Below, piece after piece: positions 8,759-17,320 of a DNA stretch of 64,000 nucleotides. Every line of letters starts with the position of its first letter. The first letter of the stretch is position 1. The translations under genes were made by a program, and so were the position numbers. Origin of the DNA: Gemmataceae bacterium (lineage in GTDB: Bacteria > Planctomycetota > Planctomycetia > Gemmatales > Gemmataceae); NCBI GenBank assembly GCA_025055795.1, contig JANWVV010000012.1:32301-96300 (forward strand), in the 5' to 3' direction. The notes below the pieces were generated by a model, which saw nothing but the letters and a program-made list of their open reading frames with translations, had not been told where the DNA came from and ran no database searches.

Positions 8759-10216
8759 TCATTCCTGCTTGTTATGACGATGCAAGTGCTTATGCAAAAA
8801 TCCCAAGAATTGATCCAGAAGCGTGGTAGGATCCCCCGGGCGACCGGTAATGGTGGCGCTGAGGGTCGTAAGCCAAACACGGCCGGCAAAACCGGTTAGC
8901 GTTATTTCGGCACTGGTGCCCTCGCTGTCGATATGTATTCTCGATCCCGGTAAAGTTTCTGCCTCGAAGCGATCGACGAAAGCCGACACATCCAGCGGTT
9001 TAACAAATTCAAAGACCAGACGGTCCACTTTGTCGCCAAACACAGCTTGGAACGCCGCTTGGCGGACGATATCCACACTGGTCCATTGCCCAACCTCACG
9101 CTTCCAGATCACTTGGGTGGGATTGTTGATGTCCACATCTAACCAGACGGAATATTCGAAGTCGGGTGTTCGGATCACACCGAAGCCGGGTTCGTCGCAG
9201 TTCGTCTCAATGTCTTTGCGTTTATAGCCAAAATGTTCGCGGATGCGCTCGTAGACGTTGTCGAGATCAATTTTCAGATCGGCCGCGCCGATGCGGTGCA
9301 CAAAACGCCGAGCCCAATCATTAGCACGTTCCGGTACACTATGGCTCTTCCGGAAGCCGGATAGCTCTTTGACTCGCGCCACTTGTTCCGAGCGAAAGAC
9401 AACCCGCTTGAGACGTGCGGGATCAAACCAGTCAAACGAAGGATGGGAGTGCGGGGCAAATTCCGCCAAAATGACGTCGGTTCCCCGCGGTGCATCCGGC
9501 GATGAGAGGCCGAAACAAAGTGGTGTCTGCTGAGGACGGCCTTCATGGGTTTTCCGCAACGTTCGAGGAACGGCCTGAGCCATGTATTGATGCAAGCCGT
9601 GTGCCGTTAGGCGTCCCTTCGCGTCCAAGGCCTCACGACTATGACCCCGTAATGCCTCCAGAAGGTGGTACCGCCACAGTCCGTGTTGTAGGGATGCAGA
9701 GGTCAGGGATTCTTCCTGTCCGGCCGCCGCAGTCATTATGATGCGTTTGGGTGTCGCGGCAGCCGCTAGTTCTGCTTCATTCCAGCCCGGTGAACAGTCG
9801 GCGGAGTCAAGTGGCAAAGGACTGAAATCGCATAGCCACACGGTGGTAGCCGCCGGAGCAATTTTGTCGATCCAGGAGGCCACTTCGGCCCAAGGGAGGG
9901 CCGTGCCAATGGGGTCGTCCCGCAGAGTATCCGTACAGGCCAGCCAGGTTCGTCCCTGATGAGTAAATACCCGGTCGATCCACAGGATCAGCAGTTGCGT
10001 CACGTCGTGCCATTGGGGCGTCAGGCGTCGCATCTGGGACATAAGGGCGGCCCAAGTGGTCCGGTGACCTGACCACACCAGACATTGATCCGGCATGTAC
10101 CCCTGCTGAAGCAAAATTTTCTGGAATGCATGGGCATCCGCTGTCGCCCATTGCAGAGGTGGACCCGCCTCGTGAAAAGTTTCGATCGCCACGACCAACG
10201 CTGCTCGTTTCCCCAC
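8759..10216 (-). CDS. Caspase-like (peptidase C14 fold) protein lacking the catalytic dyad
   Basis: Residues 1-235 follow the order of a bacterial caspase/metacaspase domain. There is a first strand ALVVAIETF, then the LQWATADAHAFQKIL..QGY motif, then a strand ending LLILWIDRVF where the catalytic His (GHG) should be. Next come ACTDTLRDD, a strand ending VWLCDFSP where the DxCxSG cysteine motif should be, then IIMTAAAGQEES and LLEALRG..DAKGRLTAHGLHQYM. Both catalytic residues are therefore replaced, and the protein is probably a non-proteolytic pseudo-caspase. Residues 250-485 form an unrecognised domain containing a Trp-rich stretch and a beta-rich end. It lies upstream of, and co-oriented with, the BatA/vWA gene (250 bases apart). 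Fold assignment is by eye and is moderately sure; loss of the dyad is directly visible. Confidence 0.7.
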   Translation of the reverse strand: MGKRAALVVAIETFHEAGPPLQWATADAHAFQKILLQQGYMPDQCLVWSGHRTTWAALMSQMRRLTPQWHDVTQLLILWIDRVFTHQGRTWLACTDTLRDDPIGTALPWAEVASWIDKIAPAATTVWLCDFSPLPLDSADCSPGWNEAELAAAATPKRIIMTAAAGQEESLTSASLQHGLWRYHLLEALRGHSREALDAKGRLTAHGLHQYMAQAVPRTLRKTHEGRPQQTPLCFGLSSPDAPRGTDVILAEFAPHSHPSFDWFDPARLKRVVFRSEQVARVKELSGFRKSHSVPERANDWARRFVHRIGAADLKIDLDNVYERIREHFGYKRKDIETNCDEPGFGVIRTPDFEYSVWLDVDINNPTQVIWKREVGQWTSVDIVRQAAFQAVFGDKVDRLVFEFVKPLDVSAFVDRFEAETLPGSRIHIDSEGTSAEITLTGFAGRVWLTTLSATITGRPGDPTTLLDQFLGFLHKHLHRHNKQE

Positions 10217-10619
10217 GACATGTCCTCGTTTTACACGTTTAAGAATTATTCCTCTTCTGAGAATGGTTATTACTGTCGCTTCCGGCTTGTTGCCACAGTC
10301 ATGAATGAGAAATGAATCCTCCGGTCATCCCCATGTGCTTGGATTCATCTTGAGGTCGATTGTTATAAGATATTATCCATTTGATCTAGCGTTTTGATGA
10401 GCTACGGGGTTCGTGGTGCCCGAGGAAAGTAGCTGTGCAATGCATACACCTTCAGTGATTTCCAACGGTTTCTCGACAAGCGTTCCGCCTCTTATAGTAC
10501 TAAGGTCGTGCCAAGTAACATGTATGGAAAATCAAACTTCTCATGCAATCTTATGGCCGTGGGGCGGTTTCCCCATAGGGTATTTTGCAGCACTGAAAGG
10601 GACGGGAAGCGAGGTGCGG
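10217..10619. other. Divergent intergenic region
   Basis: This is the AT-richer spacer between the divergent caspase-like gene and the nucleoside phosphorylase gene. An open frame continues upstream of the phosphorylase start to 10413, but it has no family similarity and is taken as non-coding. Promoters for both directions are expected here. A TTGAGG and TATTAT pair lies near 10351-10377 with about 15-base spacing, which is too short to call. Confidence 0.4.
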
Positions 10620-11948
10620 ATGTCGATACCATTACGGGCAGTGGATGTTATTCGTCGGAAGCGTGATGGCGGCGTTCTTTCTGCTCAAGAGATCGATTTT
10701 TTCGTCCAAGGTGCTTCCAGCGGAACTGGATGGACCGACTACCAGTTGTCGGCCCTGTTGATGGCAATTTTTCTGCGTGGCATGTCTGAGGAGGAGACAA
10801 TACGTCTGACCCAGGCAATGGCCGCCTCCGGTACCCGCTTGGAGTGGTCGGATCTCCCCGGTCCTGTGGTCGATAAGCATAGCACCGGAGGAGTTGGGGA
10901 TAAAACATCACTAATTTTAGCTCCCTTAGCGGCCGCCTGCGGCGTGTACGTTCCCATGATGTCCGGCCGGGGCTTAGGACATACCGGAGGCACCCTTGAC
11001 AAGCTCGAGTCGATACCGGGATTTCAAGTTTGCTGGGAAATCGATGCTATCCGACAATTAGTGCGTAACAATCGTTTAGCAATGGTGGGTCCAACGCCGG
11101 CGATGGTCCCTGCGGATCGGACCTTATATGCACTACGAGACGTTACCGCCACGGTGGAAAGCCTGCCGTTGATCACTGCCTCCATATTAAGCAAAAAACT
11201 AGCGGAAGGAATACAAGGGTTGGTGCTGGACGTGAAGTGTGGTCAAGGTGCATTTATGAAAACACGCGTGGAGGCAGAAGCACTGGCCCGCAGCTTGCGT
11301 GACGTTGGTACCGCGGCGGGCCTACGCCTGGCCGTTTTACTAACAGCTATGGATGCCCCTTTGGGACGATGCATAGGTAACGCTTTGGAAGTCCGGGAGG
11401 CCATTGCTACGTTGCGGGGTGAGGGGCCTGAGGACATAACTGAGTTATCCTTACACTTGGCCGCTTGGATGCTGGTGTTGGGGGGCATAACTGCGTCTGT
11501 GGACGCGGCACGGCACTGGGTCGAGCGTGCCCTGAGGAGCGGAGAAGGCTTGGAGGTGTTCCGACGGTGCGTGGCCGCTCAGGGGGGTGATCCACGGGTG
11601 GTTGACGATCCGTCCCACCTGCCGCAAGCACCTCACATAACGACGTTACAAGCAGATCGCCCAGGCATCGTGGCTGCCCTGGACGCCGAACTGATTGGCC
11701 TAGCGACAATGCGTCTGGGAGCTGGAAGGGCTCATAAGGACGAAGCAATCGACCACGCCGTAGGAGTAGTCTGTCGAGTGCATCCCGGCGAGAAGGTGAC
11801 ACCTGGTCAGGCATTGCTTGAAGTTCACTACCGGGATGCGAATCGGTTGTACGCCGCCTGGCCGTTACTGCAACAAGCGGTTGTGCTTAGTGAATACCCA
11901 CCACCCTCACTCCCCAACCAGCCTCTACTGCTAGCAACCTGGTCATAA
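10620..11948 (+). CDS. deoA: Thymidine/pyrimidine-nucleoside phosphorylase
   Basis: This enzyme catalyses phosphorolysis of thymidine or other pyrimidine nucleosides to base plus (deoxy)ribose-1-phosphate (nucleoside salvage, cytosol). The 442-residue product matches the family length. It shows the phosphate-binding segment KHSTGGVGDKTSL, then SGRGLGHTGGTLDKLE, the active-site stretch LPLITASILSKKLAEG with LVLDVKCGQGAFM, and a C-terminal GAGRAHKDEAID segment. The ATG at 10620 is chosen over in-frame upstream starts because it has a purine-rich GAAGCGAGG just before it and begins exactly where family proteins do (MSIPLRAVDVIRRKRDGG). It stands alone, divergent from the caspase-like gene. It could be called pdp rather than deoA; the sequence alone does not settle thymidine versus uridine preference. 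Confidence 0.93.
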   Translation: MSIPLRAVDVIRRKRDGGVLSAQEIDFFVQGASSGTGWTDYQLSALLMAIFLRGMSEEETIRLTQAMAASGTRLEWSDLPGPVVDKHSTGGVGDKTSLILAPLAAACGVYVPMMSGRGLGHTGGTLDKLESIPGFQVCWEIDAIRQLVRNNRLAMVGPTPAMVPADRTLYALRDVTATVESLPLITASILSKKLAEGIQGLVLDVKCGQGAFMKTRVEAEALARSLRDVGTAAGLRLAVLLTAMDAPLGRCIGNALEVREAIATLRGEGPEDITELSLHLAAWMLVLGGITASVDAARHWVERALRSGEGLEVFRRCVAAQGGDPRVVDDPSHLPQAPHITTLQADRPGIVAALDAELIGLATMRLGAGRAHKDEAIDHAVGVVCRVHPGEKVTPGQALLEVHYRDANRLYAAWPLLQQAVVLSEYPPPSLPNQPLLLATWS

Positions 11949-12267
11949 GCTGTCTAAATTTCCTGCCATTTCCAATCGCCGCAACGGCACAGCGAGTAAC
12001 CATTAGCTGGCATGTGAAAGTCAGCACTACTGGTGTGCTTGAACGATCAAGGATACAGGGGTGTTATATGTACATCCCCGTGGGGGTGAGACCGAGAAGT
12101 GAACAAGTTTAATTATATCTTAAAGTTGAAGATATTTATTAAAGCACAAGGGGATGCTGAAATACAACCGATTCGGACAATTTAATTCCTTACATATGGA
12201 TCATAATTGCTCTCTGCAAGTAGCGATATGGCTAATCTGAACATATCACATAAATAGCCTATCAAAA
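11949..12267. other. AT-rich intergenic region
   Basis: No gene was found here. A short imperfect hairpin (GGGGTGT / ACATCCCC, about 12058-12079) lies some 110 bases after the phosphorylase stop; it has no T-run and overlaps an alternative CCCC/GGGG pairing. The stretch 12110-12270 is markedly AT-rich. Confidence 0.4.
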
Positions 12268-12504
12268 TTAATATTCCTCATAGCAACTCCGGTTGGGATC
12301 GGAGCACCACTCGGGGCCTAGGGGACCAAGGTCGGGGCCGATACCCCGTGCGGATTTGACGCACCAATAGTCGGTCAGACCGTCCTGATAGTCCGGATCG
12401 GCGGCAAACCCTTCGCCATGAACAGCCATTGCTTTTGACTGCAAATGCATGCAGCGAGGAGCTAGTACAGGAAGGGGAGCTACAGCAGAGTTCGGCTCGG
12501 GCAT
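12268..12504 (-). CDS. Small Cys/Trp-containing hypothetical protein (78 aa)
   Basis: A strong ribosome-binding site, GGAGGA, lies 6 bases before the ATG at 12504. The protein has four cysteines arranged around conserved-looking blocks: APRCMHLQSKAM, YQDGLTDYWCVKS, GIGPDLGPLGPEWC and NRSCYEEY. I believe proteins of this shape (C..LQ.KAM, WC..., GPD, C...R.C) recur in planctomycetes, but this is from memory. The cysteines suggest metal binding or a compact fold. There is no signal peptide. It is not in an obvious operon: 259 bases separate it from the molybdenum hydroxylase genes on the same strand, which end at 12764. Function unknown. Confidence 0.7.
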   Translation of the reverse strand: MPEPNSAVAPLPVLAPRCMHLQSKAMAVHGEGFAADPDYQDGLTDYWCVKSARGIGPDLGPLGPEWCSDPNRSCYEEY

Positions 12505-12763
12505 GACATGTCCTCCGCACGAATTTCCTACTTAAGGTGCGTACTGGCGTATTTGGCGATAAATGTGTCTGCAAAAACCAAGCTGCCCATCTATTCTCAG
12601 TTACCACGGAACGACAAACGATATTAACGGTTGTCGAGAGCTTATTAGACCCGCCTAAGGAATCCTGACAGAGAAATCTCCACACGGGCCTTGCGTTAAT
12701 GGATTGTCCATTATAGGGGCGGCCGGCGGCGACAGTGGATGTCTGTTAGTTCCGTTCGTGGAG

Positions 12764-13792
12764 TTACTCCCAGTCGGGCTTAAAACCGGCAGCTAATAAT
12801 ATGGCCCGCTTGACGGCCGCTTTGAGCATGGGAACTTTGTAACCGTTTTGGCTGAGGGGTCGTGCTCCCTGGATAGCAGCCGCTGCTGCCGTCGCTGCGG
12901 TGGCCTCCGTGACCACCTTGCCTTCCAGTTCCTGGGCAGCTTCTGGACTCAACAGCGGTGTCGGAGCAACATGGCCAAGAACAATGCGAACATTACGGGC
13001 CCGTTGGCTGCCGGGTTCGATGGCAAAAGCGACTGCTGCCTGGACTAAGGGCCAATCAGATGTAACTTTCTGCTTCACCTCATAGCTGGCGTTAGCCAAG
13101 CGGGTGCCCGGAGGCAGATTCGGGGCGACTGTCACGCTCAGCAGGATTTCATCGGGCGCCAGGGTATGTTCACGCTGATCCGGTTTGCTTGGGGCCTGGA
13201 ACATTTTTTCCAGGGGTAGTTCACGGTTGCCTCTTGGACTTACGATTTGCGCGGTGGCACCCAAGGCTATTAAGGGCGGTGCTAACGTTGACGGATGAAC
13301 TATCACGCACGGGTGGCCTTGGGTAAAAATGGCGTGGAACTGGTTTTCTCCTTCGTGGGCATAGCATTTACGACCGCCTTTGAGCAAGCACTGGATGTGT
13401 GTATCGCGGAAATACCAACAGCGGTTACGCTGGCACAAACTGCCACCAAGGGTGCCCATGTTGCGGATTTGTGGTCCGGCGATTTGGGCCGCAGCGGTTG
13501 TCAGGGCTGGATAAGGGGCTAGCAGTTTACTTTCGGCAATGTCGACCAGGCGAACACCTGCGCCAATTGTTACCTTTGGTGGTTGACCTGCCTGTGGAAT
13601 GGCACTGATTTCGCGAAAAGGACCTTCAATGGCCGTTAAGCTGACGATCCGTTCCGGAGTGGAGACGTACTCCTTGAGGCGATCCAGCAGATCAGTACCA
13701 CCGGCCAGTAATTCGACTCGGCCCCAACGATTCTCGAGCAAAGGAAGGGCTTGTGCAACGCTCTGCGGCTGATAATAGGTAAAATTATTCAT
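12764..13792 (-). CDS. Molybdenum hydroxylase FAD-binding subunit (xanthine dehydrogenase/YagS type)
   Basis: This subunit carries FAD and passes electrons from the 2Fe-2S subunit to an acceptor in a xanthine-dehydrogenase-family enzyme. The FAD-binding motif LLAGGTDLLDRLKEYV (about 28-43) and MGTLGGSLCQRNRCWYFRD (about 115-133) are clear, followed by the CO-dehydrogenase-flavoprotein C-terminal domain (VLGHVAPTPLLSPEA). The start ATG at 13792 overlaps the stop of the Mo subunit gene (ATGA), so translation is coupled; GGAGGGAAGG lies just upstream. Longer starts in the same frame lie inside the Mo subunit gene and are rejected. It is the last gene of the three-gene operon. Confidence 0.93.
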   Translation of the reverse strand: MNNFTYYQPQSVAQALPLLENRWGRVELLAGGTDLLDRLKEYVSTPERIVSLTAIEGPFREISAIPQAGQPPKVTIGAGVRLVDIAESKLLAPYPALTTAAAQIAGPQIRNMGTLGGSLCQRNRCWYFRDTHIQCLLKGGRKCYAHEGENQFHAIFTQGHPCVIVHPSTLAPPLIALGATAQIVSPRGNRELPLEKMFQAPSKPDQREHTLAPDEILLSVTVAPNLPPGTRLANASYEVKQKVTSDWPLVQAAVAFAIEPGSQRARNVRIVLGHVAPTPLLSPEAAQELEGKVVTEATAATAAAAAIQGARPLSQNGYKVPMLKAAVKRAILLAAGFKPDWE

Positions 13793-16197
13793 GAGACCTT
13801 CCCTCCTTGCGCGAGTGCCTGCAGAACCCGCCACGGGGTCAGGGGTAAAAAGGGAACGCGCACACCCAAGGCGTTGAAGACCGCGTTACCCACGGCCGCC
13901 GCAGTCGAGATAACAGGGGGTTCACCCACTCCAATAACACCGCGTTCCGGCATGTCCTGAAGATGCACCGTGATTTTCGGCATGTCACCCAGGCCACCGA
14001 GCTTGTAAAACTCCATGTCCGCGTTGAGTTGTCGTCCTGTAGCCCGATCGCGGATGCATTCTTCGAACAGGGCGTAATTAAGTCCCATGATCACACCACC
14101 GGCGACTTGGGATTCACAGGTCAAGCGGTTGACCACCAGGCCGCAGTCCTGTACGGCAACAAGGTGCTGGACACGCACTAGACCGGTTTCCACGTCGACG
14201 GTCACTTCGGCTACCTGAACTCCTCCTACCTGGCCACTGGAGATATTTTCGTTGCCGGGCTCGTTAGCAATCCCTAAACTCCACTCACCGCGGCCGCGGG
14301 CCTCTTCCATTCCCAAACGAGCACAAAACTCCTTCCACGTCCAACTGCGGCCTGACTTACGGTCGACCACCTTGCCCGCTTCAATAGCCAGATCTTTTGG
14401 ATCCGCTTGAACCTTGGGTGCCACTTTCTTGAACAGATCATCACGAGCGGCTTGGGCCGCACGCAATGCTGCCGGGGCTTGTGACGGACAGGTTGTACTA
14501 CCCCCACTCCCTGATGATAAGCCAAAGCGGCTCTCACCAATTTCGGTGATGATACTGGCCGGATTCTGACCGAGAACCTCGGCGACGACAACCGCCGTGA
14601 CCGTCCGTTGGCCGGTGCCCAGATCCTGGGTCGAGGTACGAGCGATGATGCTGCCATCGCGACCGATGATGACGTAGCACTCGTTAGGTTGCGCTGCAGC
14701 AAAACCGCCCCAGGTGTGCAAGGCCATACCGATCCCGTGGCGAAGTGGCCCTTGAGCATTGCCTTTGCCAGGGGGGTGCCATTTCTCCTTCCAGCGGGAT
14801 AGCTGCAATGCGATATCGATTTGCTCGTTGTAAATGGTGTTGCGGCGGGCCGCCCAAGAATTAGGCGGGGCCTTGGGGTTATTGGGGGGCAGGTTTTTGC
14901 GGCGGATGATAACCGGGTCGATGTTCAAGCGGGCGGCCAGGTCATCAATTGCAAACTCAGTCAGAACGCAGTTCTGTGGGTGACCCGGGGCCCGCATGGC
15001 CCGTGCAGCACCCGCGTTGACATAAACCACTGCATGCGACCGCTTCCAGTTGGCAATGGCGTCGCTGTAAACGTAGGGCAACAGGTTGAGATTGACCGTG
15101 GCCCCCCCAGTGTAACCCGGCGTGCCATAGCAATCCACAGCGTAGGCGGTGATAGTTCCATCTTTTTTGCCGGCAATTTTCACAGTACCGATGGCACTAG
15201 GGCGGTTGCCGGCCGCCACAATTTCACCTTCACGGTCCAACATGATTTTAACCGGAGCCCCCGCCCGTAACGCCAATTCCGCAGCGGCGAAACCTTGGAC
15301 GTCCGGTCCGAACTTACTGCCAAATCCGCCACCCATGTAGTGAGTGATGCAATTAACCTTGGCTGCAGGCAGACCGAACCGAGCGGCCAATTGCTGGGCG
15401 GTCGATACCGTGGCCTGCGTGGAGGCCCAGACCGTCAATCCCCCTTCGGCGGTCCATTCCGCCACCAGACCGTGCGCTTCAAGGCATTGGTGGGAAATGA
15501 CCGGTACGCCGTAAGTGGCCTCGACCACGGCGTCGGCCTCGCGGAAACCGGCTTCTACGTCGCCTTGCGTTGCTCCTTTTGCTTCCGTGAAATTGCTGGG
15601 AGCTGGTACCGTCCGTTTCTTGCGATCTTTGAGTACCTCGTCTTCGCTGACGACGTGTTCCAGCACTTCGTAATCGATCCGCAAGGCCCGAGCGGCATCG
15701 CGGGCATGCTCTTCAGTGTCGGCAGCTATAGCGGCCACTTCGTCACCGGCGTAAAACAACTCCCGACCGATGACCCACTGCTCCGCTTCGATGGTTACCC
15801 GATCCCCAGGCTGAATGTCACGCAGCGTAACTACCTTCAGGTTTTTAATGAGAGTGACGCCCTCACCGACCTCAATGCTAATGCGTTCATCCGGAGCTTT
15901 CTTTTTGCCGGCAGGTGTGCAGGTTAGTTTGTTGCCATCGATGGCTGTGATCACGACGTCCCGGCTGGCACCGATGAGGGTCAGCGCCCGGAATCCCGGT
16001 GTTTTGCGGGTCGCGGTAGTGTCAATCGCTTTGATGCGAGCGTGGGCATGTGGACAGCGGACCATGACGCCGTGAAGCATGCCCGGCCGGTTAATGTCGT
16101 AGGTATAACGGGCTCGCCCCGTGGCTTTGGCAGCACCGTCCAGCCTTGGCACCTTGCTTCCTAGCACTTGCCGCTGTTTTGGCCAGCCTTCCGCCAT
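13789..16197 (-). CDS. Molybdenum hydroxylase large (Mo-cofactor) subunit, xanthine dehydrogenase family
   Basis: This is the catalytic subunit holding the molybdopterin cofactor, which hydroxylates purines, aldehydes or similar substrates. Recognisable parts are the N-terminal aldehyde-oxidase a/b hammerhead (VPRLDGAAKATGRARYTYD), MGGGFGSKFGPD, ARAMRAPGHPQNC, GSGGSTTCPSQAPAALRAA, and near the C-terminus the catalytic glutamate in GVIGVGEPPVIST. Between GFRALTLI (about residue 75) and FYAGDEVAAIAAD (about 148) there is a beta-rich stretch that seems some 50 residues longer than usual for the hammerhead. The start ATG 16197 follows GGAGGG at 7 bases and lies 3 bases after the 2Fe-2S gene stop. 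It has no signal peptide and probably rides out with the Tat-bearing partner. Confidence 0.93.
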   Translation of the reverse strand: MAEGWPKQRQVLGSKVPRLDGAAKATGRARYTYDINRPGMLHGVMVRCPHAHARIKAIDTTATRKTPGFRALTLIGASRDVVITAIDGNKLTCTPAGKKKAPDERISIEVGEGVTLIKNLKVVTLRDIQPGDRVTIEAEQWVIGRELFYAGDEVAAIAADTEEHARDAARALRIDYEVLEHVVSEDEVLKDRKKRTVPAPSNFTEAKGATQGDVEAGFREADAVVEATYGVPVISHQCLEAHGLVAEWTAEGGLTVWASTQATVSTAQQLAARFGLPAAKVNCITHYMGGGFGSKFGPDVQGFAAAELALRAGAPVKIMLDREGEIVAAGNRPSAIGTVKIAGKKDGTITAYAVDCYGTPGYTGGATVNLNLLPYVYSDAIANWKRSHAVVYVNAGAARAMRAPGHPQNCVLTEFAIDDLAARLNIDPVIIRRKNLPPNNPKAPPNSWAARRNTIYNEQIDIALQLSRWKEKWHPPGKGNAQGPLRHGIGMALHTWGGFAAAQPNECYVIIGRDGSIIARTSTQDLGTGQRTVTAVVVAEVLGQNPASIITEIGESRFGLSSGSGGSTTCPSQAPAALRAAQAARDDLFKKVAPKVQADPKDLAIEAGKVVDRKSGRSWTWKEFCARLGMEEARGRGEWSLGIANEPGNENISSGQVGGVQVAEVTVDVETGLVRVQHLVAVQDCGLVVNRLTCESQVAGGVIMGLNYALFEECIRDRATGRQLNADMEFYKLGGLGDMPKITVHLQDMPERGVIGVGEPPVISTAAAVGNAVFNALGVRVPFLPLTPWRVLQALAQGGKVS

Positions 16198-16200
16198 GGT

Positions 16201-16824
16201 TCAGCCCTCCTTCCGCACCAATTGAGCGATGGCTTGTCGCATCTGCTCATAAGTACCGCAGCGGCAGATGTTGCCAGCCACCGCCTGTTCCAGTTCTGCC
16301 ACTGTCGCCCGGGGGTTTTTGTCCAAGGCTGCTCGCAGAGCCATCACAAAGCCTGGAGTGCAAAAGCCGCATTGTTGCGCATCGCAACGGACAAAGGCCG
16401 CGGGTACGGCGTCCAGAGTGTCGCCCTGCGCAAGATTTTCAGCCGTACGAATGTCCTTGCCCCGGGCTTCAATCGCCAGCAGAGTGCAGGCGTATACGGC
16501 CCGCCCATCGACTTGTACGGTGCACGCCCCACATGTCCCGCGATCGCACACCCGCTTGCACCCCGTTACATCCAAATAGTTGCGCAGTGCGTCGAGCAGC
16601 GTTACCCGCGGCTCAACCTGAACCTGGACGGGACGTCCGTTGACCGTGAAGGCCAGCCGCACTGGTGCGGGACCAAAAGCGATTGGCGTTGCCGCAGAAG
16701 AGGGGTCTAATGCCGCTGGAGCCGTGCTCGACAAAGTGCCGACGGTTGCAGCGGCCAGGCCGCTTCCGGTTAAAAAGCCCCGCCGGGTTATTCCGTCACG
16801 ACCGGTTTGCTTGGGCTGGCTCAT
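16201..16824 (-). CDS. Molybdenum hydroxylase 2Fe-2S subunit with Tat signal
   Basis: This is the small electron-transfer subunit with two [2Fe-2S] clusters. The N-terminal cluster cysteines are in CKRVCDRGTCGACTVQVDG and the C-terminal set in CDAQQCGFCTPGFVMA and GNICRCGTYEQM. The N-terminus has a twin-arginine signal (TRRGFLTGSGLAAATVG), so the complex is likely periplasmic, as in the YagTSR (PaoABC) aldehyde oxidoreductase. ATG 16824 is preferred, with GAGG 8 bases upstream; a GTG three codons earlier (16833) is possible. It is the first gene of the operon 2Fe-2S, Mo, FAD. Substrate unknown. Confidence 0.93.
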   Translation of the reverse strand: MSQPKQTGRDGITRRGFLTGSGLAAATVGTLSSTAPAALDPSSAATPIAFGPAPVRLAFTVNGRPVQVQVEPRVTLLDALRNYLDVTGCKRVCDRGTCGACTVQVDGRAVYACTLLAIEARGKDIRTAENLAQGDTLDAVPAAFVRCDAQQCGFCTPGFVMALRAALDKNPRATVAELEQAVAGNICRCGTYEQMRQAIAQLVRKEG

Positions 16825-17320
16825 GATCGTCACCTCGCTGGCTTCGTTCCCCGGACGTGCCGAGTTACTATCTCCGACAACTGCCGATTCTAAACCGAGC
16901 CGGGGCGGTTCGCAAGAAGCTACCCCGAAAAAAGCTCACCCTTCTGCTCCCATGAGAAAGAAATGATAAGTCCCCAAAATGATCAGTCCCAACAGGTAGG
17001 AAAACCTTGTGACCTGCTGGCGTGGCACAAACGCAACAACGTAGCCCGTTGTCGTGTAAGTTTCCTCTACTCGTGAGGTCGATCAGACGGTGAGAATGGT
17101 TAAGTAGGCCGGTTGCGAAACGCTCAACACACACACTCGACGGGTGTCAACTTCTTGCTCCCATCAACCACGCGACGATCCCGCCGGTCTTTTACCAGGT
17201 CCTCCATGTGGGTTTGCCATCGGTACTTTGCCATTGGGAGCATCAAATCATTTTCGGCCGTTTGCTCCAATCCAAAAAATAAGGGGGAGGGATTGTGACT
17301 TTTTTGTGAGGGGGACGTAG
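16825..17320. other. Intergenic region upstream of the molybdenum hydroxylase operon
   Basis: No convincing gene on either strand. It should contain the promoter of the leftward molybdenum hydroxylase operon. No clear promoter pair, repeat or terminator was identified. Confidence 0.4.
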
